Shown here piece after piece: positions 57,321 through 64,000 of a DNA stretch of 64,000 nt. The position numbers were made by a program, and so were the translations under genes. Source of the stretch: Ancylostoma caninum (taxonomy: Eukaryota > Nematoda > Chromadorea > Rhabditida > Ancylostomatidae); NCBI GenBank assembly GCA_037903475.1, contig JBAJFG010000199.1:124001-188000 (forward strand), given 5' to 3'. The notes below the pieces were generated by a model. It was not told the origin of the DNA, searched no databases, and worked only from the letters and a program-made list of their open reading frames with translations. Numbering within the stretch: the first letter of the stretch is position 1; the number at the start of each line of letters is the position of its first letter.

Positions 57321-58491
57321 TGGCTCTCCGGGGAGAAGAGTCGTCCCGACTCTTTTTCTTCTTTCCTGGCCTTGACTTCTGGGCGGCGTCTGCTTGCGGT
57401 CGAAGCGTCTTCCATTGCGTCCTTGCCACCGTCGTCATCGCGTCAAAGGTTGAGTCGGTCGTCGATTCGGGATGGTGTGGAGTCCTGTCAGCAGTCCCTC
57501 TTGGCTGGAGTCTTGTACGGGCGTCTGCTCGGTGAGGTCTTCTCGTGGCGTCTTTGCTCGGGCCCAGGCGGGATGTCGAGGGCGTGTCGTTGTTCATCTG
57601 GACGATGCGTTGCCGACTTGCTTCGACTCGGCTGCTCTCATCCTTAACCGTCTTGCCTGGGCGTCCCTTCTTCTTCCGGTTGGTGGAATCGTAGTCACAC
57701 CTTGGGAGGAGAACCCGACAGCCTGTGAGCGGTTCCCTTTTCACTTGTGGGTCCGTACTCGAACTTTTGGCGGAGTGAGTGTGCGACTGCTTCAACACGT
57801 CGCCATTGTACTGACTGCGATCTTCGGATGGGCTTCTGAGGAACGCTAATACTCCACCACCTTTGTGAAAGTCAAGACTTGTCAGATGCTGAGGCAAAGA
57901 TCTGCTCTTTACCATCTGACCTGACCGTGCCGGAAGGTGTTTAAGGCTTGGGCTTGCTACTTCATCCATCTGTCCTGAGATGTCGCGCGCACAGCGTAAT
58001 TGGGGCTGTTCTTCTGCGGCTAACAGCGTGCTGGAGCAAAGGATCCCATCTCTTTGTGTACGCTCTATCTGTCGCGCTTTTCTAGGACTGCCTCCTTTTC
58101 CACGACTCTTCCTGTGATGAATAAGTCCATCTCCCTTATCCACCTCCGCCGCTCTCAGCAGCTTGGCTCCCACCAAGCTTTCAGTGGTGATAAGTCTGCT
58201 CGAGCAGTTCCCTTCATCCATAATCATTTCAGGGAATCTTCCGCTTGTCGAGCATACTGTTCCCGCTGCTGGAACACTAATCCGACTCGTCGGTAGCACC
58301 TTCGCTGGTTCAAGAACCACTTCTGTCTGCTGCTTCTGTTTCTTCCGTCCTCGTGACGATTTCACAGCGACAAGTGACCTTTCGTGCTTTCCGAACCCTT
58401 CCCCTACTCTGATAAGCTTGGCTCCTGCCGAGCTTCTGTTGTTAGGAGCTTCTGCGGAGTGTTTTCTTCTCCTTGTCTCTCCTAGAGACAT
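57316..58491 (-). CDS. 391-codon frame after the protease (spacer plus unknown basic region)
   Basis: Continuous frame between the protease and the 3' LTR. Its first third (VPAAGTVCSTSGRFPEMIMD, SLVGAKLLRAAEVDKG) resembles the linker that follows the protease in gypsy-type pols. The rest is rich in Arg, Lys, Ser and Gln (NRKKKGRPGKTVKDESSR, KSRPGKKKKSRDDSSPRR) with no RT, RNase H or integrase motif. It probably results from deletion of most of pol that joined the linker to the 3' end. Whether it is translated is unknown. Confidence 0.5.
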   Translation of the reverse strand: MSLGETRRRKHSAEAPNNRSSAGAKLIRVGEGFGKHERSLVAVKSSRGRKKQKQQTEVVLEPAKVLPTSRISVPAAGTVCSTSGRFPEMIMDEGNCSSRLITTESLVGAKLLRAAEVDKGDGLIHHRKSRGKGGSPRKARQIERTQRDGILCSSTLLAAEEQPQLRCARDISGQMDEVASPSLKHLPARSGQMVKSRSLPQHLTSLDFHKGGGVLAFLRSPSEDRSQYNGDVLKQSHTHSAKSSSTDPQVKREPLTGCRVLLPRCDYDSTNRKKKGRPGKTVKDESSRVEASRQRIVQMNNDTPSTSRLGPSKDATRRPHRADARTRLQPRGTADRTPHHPESTTDSTFDAMTTVARTQWKTLRPQADAAQKSRPGKKKKSRDDSSPRRAM

Positions 58492-58716
58492 CTGACTGTT
58501 GTTTCTGTCGTCTACGCCTGTTCGAAGGCTTCGCTATAGCAGATGTGTTTCCGGCGCTCACCGCCTTCCTATCGGCCGTCACCAACACTCCTAGGGTGAA
58601 TGTCGGACTGATTCCGAGCTTGGCTAGCGCATTAGTTTCCAAAACTAACATGCCATCTCCTCCAGCCATCACGAAGAGAGCTATCCTTCTCTTCACACCG
58701 TTTCCCAGCTGAAGGG

Positions 58717-60384
58717 TTAGACTAACTGCTCCCTTGAAAGACATCCTGTTACCTGAGGGTCGTAGACAGGTGCTCTCTGGTTGATTGGAATCTCCTCCAC
58801 GTCTGCATCCAGATCAAAGCCGTTTGCAAGACTTGCTTTGAACATCCCGAGAGGGATAATGCTGATCTGGGACCCGATGTCCAATAGGGCCTGCCTAGTG
58901 AGTCCTAGCAAGCGCACATTGGTCACTGTTTGACGTCCAACCAGTTCATCATAGCCTTTCCTAGCACCAACGGAACCACAGATCCATTTGCTCAGTGAAG
59001 CCGTGAACATCCTTGCTGTTCCTGTGCTCCTCTGACTCTGTTTTTCCTGCTCCGTGGGCTTTTCGGCCACTTTTCTCTTCTTGCACTCTCGTCTGAGATG
59101 CCCCAACTTGTTACAGTTGTAACACTTCATTTGCTTTTTGGTCGGAGTTCGCTGCTTTGTCGTTCGACTACTGCAAGTACCTGCTAAACTTTTCGTCTCC
59201 TGCAGGGGTTGGCTATCCTCTTCACGTCGATCGACGACATGAGTTTCCGTTCCTTCCAGGTGAGGATGACGTTGCACTCCCGCATCGAATGCTTCCTGCA
59301 TTGTTGCAGCGATTTCCTTGCTGCGTTCGCAACGTTGCGCCATCGCCTTCACCATTTCATAGACGGAATCCTTAGGTGTCAACTCCATCGTGGTGAACAG
59401 TTGTAGGTACTCCGGCCAGTCCGTGAGCTGAGATACTAGTTCTCCAGCTCTTGTCCGTGACAGCTCTTCTTCCGAGGCATATGGATAAGCTCTCCGGGAC
59501 AGGTTCTCGAGCTGGAGGCAATATCTGGTCACATTTGTTGTCATCTTGAGGTGTTTGAGCTCCATGTAGGCCTTCATTTGATTCGCCGGGTCGTTCGCCT
59601 TGAACTTGTTCTGCAGCGCTTCCACGATACCCTGGAAGCCGCCTTCTCTAGTCGTTTTTGGCAGGGCCTCTGCCACTGCTTTTGGGTACCCGTCCAGTTT
59701 AGAGAAGAGAAGATGAACAAGCATCTCGTTGCGCAACCCAAGGCTACCGTACTTCATGTTAAACCTCATGATGAACTCACTGAAACCTTTACCTTGTGGA
59801 TCGCTAAACATCTCCACTTCTGGTAAAGCCATCGCTGCGAACATATGTCCGACGTCCAGCTGAGATCCACAGTTGCCGAACCCAAATTGCGACACGTTAC
59901 CGGTCGGTGATGAACTCGACGTCACTCTCGACGGTAGCTGCGAGCAGATCTTTGCCCGCTGGGATTTCTGCACACCAGCAAGTGGGTCAAACCCTGGATG
60001 GATCTCCTCATCTTGGAGCTGTTCGTCATCCGAGTGCGCGTAGGTGATCGCCGGTTCTTCTAGCCTTTCTGCTGAGGGACCAGGAACAACGCGCAACGAC
60101 TGACCTTGCGCCAAGACGTCGTTGACTGCGGAAGACAACGCTCGTGTAACAAGGATAGCAGTGTTGTTAAGCTGCTCTTCTACTTTTCTCAGTTTCCCGA
60201 GCTCACCGTCGATTTCCCCGCATTCACTGTCTATACAGGCACGTGCAAGATCCGCAACTTCCTTGCCTGTACTTGACTGCGAACGTGTTCTACCGTCTAC
60301 TTGGCTTTCCAGGAAAGACGGCAAGTTCCGTAGCGCTTCCATTCTGTCATGAATGGCTTTCAATGACAGAGTCACTTGCGCCAC
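58717..60384 (-). CDS. gag-protease polyprotein of the LTR element, altered protease active site
   Basis: An open frame of 555 codons. A charged N-terminal part is followed by a capsid-like region (FGNCGSQLDVGHMFAAMALP, DPQGKGFSEFIMRF, LRNEMLVHLLFSKLDGYPKA). A helical part with LVSQLTDWPEYLQLFTTME follows, then a CCHC knuckle CYNCNKLGHLRREC at about residues 425-438. The protease reads ALLDIGSQISIIP at about residues 512-524: the usual D-T/S-G triad is D-I-G, so the enzyme is probably inactive. The protease's second half is in another frame (58744-58442: LVLETNALAKLGI). Gag packages the element's RNA. The true start may be further upstream, since another frame has an ATG at about 60525. Confidence 0.85.
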   Translation of the reverse strand: MAQVTLSLKAIHDRMEALRNLPSFLESQVDGRTRSQSSTGKEVADLARACIDSECGEIDGELGKLRKVEEQLNNTAILVTRALSSAVNDVLAQGQSLRVVPGPSAERLEEPAITYAHSDDEQLQDEEIHPGFDPLAGVQKSQRAKICSQLPSRVTSSSSPTGNVSQFGFGNCGSQLDVGHMFAAMALPEVEMFSDPQGKGFSEFIMRFNMKYGSLGLRNEMLVHLLFSKLDGYPKAVAEALPKTTREGGFQGIVEALQNKFKANDPANQMKAYMELKHLKMTTNVTRYCLQLENLSRRAYPYASEEELSRTRAGELVSQLTDWPEYLQLFTTMELTPKDSVYEMVKAMAQRCERSKEIAATMQEAFDAGVQRHPHLEGTETHVVDRREEDSQPLQETKSLAGTCSSRTTKQRTPTKKQMKCYNCNKLGHLRRECKKRKVAEKPTEQEKQSQRSTGTARMFTASLSKWICGSVGARKGYDELVGRQTVTNVRLLGLTRQALLDIGSQISIIPLGMFKASLANGFDLDADVEEIPINQRAPVYDPQVTGCLSREQLV

Positions 60385-60934
60385 GTTCTGCTTGGCGATC
60401 CTGGACGAAATGCATGAGCTTATGCAGCCTTATTTTCTTCGAAGCCAGTTCTTCACACTGGTTCGGCTCATCCAGGAATAGCTGCTCCAAACCTGCGGGA
60501 CTAACGTTTCCGCACTGAGTTGACATACTCGTCAGATTTTCTGCAACGAATTTCCTAATTTGTTCTCCTATTGTTTCAGTTGCAGCTTTCCACGAGCGAC
60601 GAGCGTTACACGGAGCACGTAACTTTTCGAATCTAACGCAGAACGATGAAGTTGCACAACGTATATTCCCTTCTGTAGACGAGAAGGATCAGTGTTCAGC
60701 ACACCAGTTCAACTTCTCCGCCACTGAAGCGAAGAAGGATCTGTGTGCGACACACTTCTCAACTCCTTCGCCTCCTTGGCAGAGAAGGATTGGCGTACTG
60801 AACACCAATATGCCCTTCTCGGCTTCCAGGAAATATACGCTGCCTCAAGAATGGGCAGGATCCACGCCTTAACCGCTCTGAACGGTCTGTAGGCGGCGTC
60901 TTCTGGAACCCAAATTGCTTTGGGTCGGCCCCTA

Positions 60935-61236
60935 TGTGATGTATTTGGGGCTTTTGACGACGTCTAGGGGTGTTGAGGTCCTTTTCTTCTTCAAGCTTTA
61001 TTGGGCTCCTCGAATCCGCCGCTCGCTGCCCTCGCGTCGTCCCTCCGATTGCGAAAGATCGAACTAACTTGTGAATGGCGCTGGCGGCCCTTTTATAGCG
61101 AGTGGGCGGGGCTTTAGTGAAGGTCCTGAGGCGGAGCGAGCTGGCGGATAGCACATATAAAAGCAGCACAGTAGAGACCTAATCAATAGGCAGACAAAGA
61201 GATCATAATCACAACAAAATGGTGCCAGACATCACA
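60935..61236 (-). repeat. 5' LTR (with TATA box)
   Basis: Reading on the - strand, CTATAAAAGGGCC lies inside the LTR (about 61088-61100) and would start the element's RNA. It matches the other LTR except at about two bases. Confidence 0.9.
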
Positions 61237-61240
61237 CCTA

Positions 61241-61737
61241 ACCATTACGACGACCTTCCCCCCCCCCCCACCCCGGTCGACGCTCACGATTTGTTGGAAA
61301 GCCACTTTGACCTTCACTTTTAGATTTCCGATTTTCACGTTCGACCTTCACTTTCGAAGACCCAAGCTCACCACTATTCCACCTATGGACGAATGATTTT
61401 CCTCCTTTTGTACGATGATGTCTCTATTTCGCTTTTTCTGCCTTGTTGTCTCTTTGTTTTGCCGTGCCGGAGTGTGCCGGAATAGACGGCACCTTCCTTA
61501 GAAGTAGACTATAGTATCTTAAACGCTTCTGTATTGCCCACATGAGGGCCACTATTTATGACCTGATATGTTTATGGGCCTCGCCCACATACTTCATGTA
61601 CCATGCCTTACCACGCCCCTTTTATGTTAGCATTCTACCAAAGCACCGTTAAGTACAGGTCGGACGAATAAAGATCCGTACCAACCGTGTAAAACAAAAA
61701 GGGAGCCACCCCGGTAGAAGTAAAAAGGAAAGGGTTT
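61241..61737. other. Sequence between two LTR elements, possibly an LTR or leader remnant
   Basis: Contains a poly-C run (61258-61270), an AATAAA at about 61666 and GGGAGCCACCCCGG just before the next gag. It may be the end of the following element's 5' LTR, but no second copy is available in the window to define it. Confidence 0.35.
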
Positions 61738-63222
61738 GTGGAAGTAGTAAGTGAGTTGGGCAAATTGTTAGCAGAGGATTCGGTGGCAGCCAGGATGCGA
61801 GCTATCGCAGAACTACGTGAATTGAAGATCCGTCCAAATCAGGACGTAGCGGAGTTCTGCGTGGCATTGGAAAAACTGGGAAGGAAAGCCAATCCAGATA
61901 GCAGCGTTCAGGACCGCTCGCTTGAGTTCGCGCAGGTCCTGCTTTCAAATTTGAAGCACTGGCCTGAACACATTCAGTTGCTTAGCGCTTTACATGGAGT
62001 GAAGCCAGAGAGGGCCTACGAGGAGGTCAAGCAACTGCCTTTGGCAATCGAGACGTCAAGGAAAGTGTATGGAGTCTCAGAACTGGGGAAGCAAATGGTA
62101 CGTCAGGACTGGAGGGTCAGGTCCAAATACTATAATAGGAGTCGTTCCGACCCAGATAGAGAGAGAAGGGAGGAAGTTGGTTGGAAGAGAGGGGTGGTTG
62201 TAGAAAGGAGGGAGGTAGCCGATCACCAGAAGAGGAAACACTTCGATGGTGACGTACACGAGGGCCCAAGCCACCCACGTGACACTGTTAGGGAAGCGAG
62301 AGAGGAGAGACTCAAGGAAGGAAGGAACAATGAAACCAGGAAATGTTTTAACTGCTCTCGTTATGGGCACATTGGAAGAGATTGTCCACAAAGAAAAGCC
62401 CAAGTAAAGCAAATTGGGGAAAAGCTGTCAACGGAGACAGATGCAAGTAGCACACACATCTCGGAAGTAATAACAAGAGCAAGAAGCATGGGACTGAAGA
62501 CGACAGCCACAGTAACGGCGAAAAAGCCTTTAATCGGAAGGAAGGTTTCCGTATGGGCAAAGCTGCTGGACAGTAGAGTCGCAGCATTACTAGACACAGG
62601 GTCTATGATAAGCATAGTGCCCGTAGGTGTACTAATAAGGGCAAGGAATAGAGGATTCGACGTGGACTGCCTAGAGGTGATTCCGGAGAAGGAAATGGAG
62701 TCTGTATACGACGCGTCGAACCACAAAATGGAATTCCTCGGAGCCGTAAAAATAACTGTAGAGCTAGAAGAGGGCAGGAAAAATGAGGTGGCCTTCCACA
62801 TCCTGGACAGTAGCGATAACGAAATCCTACTGGGAACGAACTCACTGGAAGACTTGGGAGTTCAGCTAACACTCTCGAAAGCCGAAGAAGACGTTCTTGA
62901 AGCGGAAGGTCTGAACTCGTCAAAAGTGACGGTGGCTAGGAGAGTGTATGTCCCACCACACAGTTCGGTAGTAGTCTCTGCGCGGTGTGAGGTCAAAGAG
63001 GAAACGACTGAAGGGGTCGTATGGCCGACGCGTAAGGGACTAGAGGTTGGGGTTTTCACAATCCGGAACCAAGAACTCAACATGCCGCTATACAATGACA
63101 GTGAAGAGCCACTGATCCTAAGAGAAGGAGAGGAGCTAGGCCGTTGGGGCACAGAAAAGTGGAAAGAGAGCTGGGAAGAGCTGAACCCACTAATGATGAG
63201 TGACCCCACACAGCATAACTAA
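61738..63222 (+). CDS. Ty3/gypsy gag-protease polyprotein (third element)
   Basis: A 494-codon uninterrupted frame. A gag part with LKHWPEHIQLLSALHGVKPE is followed by a basic linker, a CCHC knuckle CFNCSRYGHIGRDC at residues ~202-215, and an aspartic protease with intact active site ALLDTGSMISIVP at ~285-297 and the second-half signature ILLGTNSLEDLGV at ~361-373. After it, RRVYVPPHSSVVVSA begins the spacer before RT. The frame is open upstream of the chosen ATG, and the usual N-terminal half of gag is missing, so the element's start is truncated. Unlike the neighbour at 57-61 kb, the protease keeps its D-T-G. Confidence 0.85.
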   Translation: MEVVSELGKLLAEDSVAARMRAIAELRELKIRPNQDVAEFCVALEKLGRKANPDSSVQDRSLEFAQVLLSNLKHWPEHIQLLSALHGVKPERAYEEVKQLPLAIETSRKVYGVSELGKQMVRQDWRVRSKYYNRSRSDPDRERREEVGWKRGVVVERREVADHQKRKHFDGDVHEGPSHPRDTVREAREERLKEGRNNETRKCFNCSRYGHIGRDCPQRKAQVKQIGEKLSTETDASSTHISEVITRARSMGLKTTATVTAKKPLIGRKVSVWAKLLDSRVAALLDTGSMISIVPVGVLIRARNRGFDVDCLEVIPEKEMESVYDASNHKMEFLGAVKITVELEEGRKNEVAFHILDSSDNEILLGTNSLEDLGVQLTLSKAEEDVLEAEGLNSSKVTVARRVYVPPHSSVVVSARCEVKEETTEGVVWPTRKGLEVGVFTIRNQELNMPLYNDSEEPLILREGEELGRWGTEKWKESWEELNPLMMSDPTQHN

Positions 63223-63493
63223 CACCCATTCTCGGGGGGGGGGGGCGCCCCCCCCCCGAGAATGGGTCGCCAAATTTTCGAAATTACTTTACAATACAAA
63301 TAAAAATCTTGTGTTAGTTTATTTTTAATTGTTTATTTTTATTATTATTTTTAATATATTTTTCATTTATTGTTTATTATTATAATTAATATTATTATTA
63401 ATTTTATTTTCCGTCTGGGTCCCCAAAACGGCGGAGACCCCACTTTTCTTCCCACGCCCCCCCTCCCGCCCACTTTCTACATCCGCCACTGGC
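63223..63493 (-). mobile_element. ~270 bp insertion between protease and RT; dispersed repeat, copy B
   Basis: Begins near a perfect ACCCATTCTCG(G)n-(C)nCGAGAATGGGT hairpin (63227-63267), continues as an A/T-rich tract and ends at CCGCCACTGGCGG. The last ~90 bp match 19300-19400 in reverse orientation, so the repeat is mobile. It separates the protease frame from the RT frame. Confidence 0.65.
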
Positions 63494-63495
63494 GG

Positions 63496-64000
63496 CAATC
63501 GGTGTTATACAATCAAATAAAAGAAAGCTCGAATGTGAAGGAGTTAAACGATGATGTGAAGAGTGTATTGGATGAGTATGCAGAGGCATTCTCAATATGT
63601 GATACAGAACTGACCGGAACGAACGTGACTGAAATGGACATAGACACGGGAAACAATAAGCCGATAGAAATGAAAACCCGTCCTGTTCCATTGGGAATTC
63701 GGAGTAAGCTGAAAGAACTGCTTATGGACCTGCAAAAGAGGAAAATAATTGAGAAGAGTAGCTCAGAATGGGCGTTCCCTATAGTGCTAGTGGAGAAGAA
63801 AGACGGTAGCCTTAGGCTCTGCGTCGACTGTAGGGAATTGAACAAGGGGATCAAACAAGATTCATATCCGCTGCCTACGTTGGACGCTATTCTTCAAAGC
63901 ATGGCCGGGAAGAAGTGCTTCTCCACACTTGACCTCTGCAGCGGATATTGGCAGATCCCACTGTCGCCTGAGGCAAGAGAAAAGTCGGCGTTTACCACAC
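63496..64000 (+). CDS. Ty3/gypsy reverse transcriptase, cut by the window end
   Basis: An open frame to the window edge. It contains MKTRPVPLGIRSKLKELLMD, KSSSEWAFPIVLVEKKDGS, LRLCVDCRELNKGIKQDSYP, LPTLDAILQSMAGKKCFSTL and DLCSGYWQIPLSPEAREKSA. These are RT motifs 1 to 3, with the first catalytic Asp in STLDLCSGYWQI. No stop is present, so this copy may still be coding. It belongs with the gag-protease at 61738-63222. The YxDD motif, RNase H and integrase would lie beyond the window. Confidence 0.9.

Larger units (their letters stand above)
57019..61236 (-). mobile_element. Young LTR retrotransposon lacking reverse transcriptase and integrase
   Basis: Two direct 302 bp LTRs (57019-57320 and 60935-61236), TGTGATGT...ACATCACA, differ at about two positions. 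CCTA stands outside both ends (57015-57018 and 61237-61240), a 4 bp target duplication. Coding is on the - strand: gag-protease (60384-58717), a protease continuation in another frame (58744-58442) and a 391-codon frame that ends at the 3' LTR. The total of 4.2 kb and the absence of RT, RNase H and integrase show it cannot move on its own. Confidence 0.9.

Noticed and set aside
57303..57849. + strand open frames opposite the 391-codon frame
   Set aside because: They run antisense to the LTR element's coding strand and have no motif; they are shadows.

Overview
The window looks like nematode nuclear DNA, most likely from a strongylid such as a hookworm. The basis is two genes for secreted CAP/SCP proteins of the Ancylostoma-secreted-protein type, ShKT domains, short nematode-like exons with GT-AG introns, and a dense load of RTE, CR1-like, Penelope-like, mariner, PIF/Harbinger, hAT and Ty3/gypsy elements. 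The organism is inferred from gene families, not from a marker gene.

Host genes: (1) a CAP-domain gene on the + strand (about 108-6409, its 5' end outside the window). (2) A convergent paralogue on the - strand (28895-20369) that can be read as one complete ten-exon gene: signal-peptide exon, three ShKT exons, then six CAP exons. The six CAP exons of the two genes have identical lengths (70, 76, 150, 111, 86, 118 nt). (3) The 3' part of an unidentified gene on the + strand (about 51.56-52.81 kb). A SEC61-alpha retrocopy (37.98-39.11 kb) and an unrecognised multi-exon gene (39.59-42.27 kb) lie inside a large transposon.

Layout: 0-6.4 kb, CAP gene 1, whose 5.4 kb second intron holds a Penelope-like GIY-YIG fragment, a hairpin/minisatellite repeat and a TIR element. 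6.4-20 kb, mostly repeats: a second hairpin/minisatellite repeat with a 15 bp flanking duplication, a mariner, a CR1-like LINE and a foldback. 20.4-28.9 kb, the ShKT-CAP gene with an RTE LINE (itself hit by a mariner) in one intron. 29.5-45.2 kb, an RTE fragment and a Ty3/gypsy-type gag-protease element split by an 11.7 kb PIF/Harbinger-type element (31784-43484). That element carries a decayed transposase, a nested TIR element, the SEC61A retrocopy, the unknown gene and a 50 bp minisatellite. 46-51 kb, a foldback, and a hAT remnant split by a palindromic repeat. 51.5-54 kb, the gene 3' end and a ~490 bp tandem duplication. 55-56.6 kb, a second hAT remnant with an inversion. 57.0-61.24 kb, a very young LTR element lacking RT and integrase. 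61.7-64 kb, a third gypsy element that runs off the end.

The main biological points are the ShKT(x3)-CAP architecture, the GC-AG introns at different positions in the two paralogues, and the cargo-carrying Harbinger element whose removal restores the interrupted gag frame.
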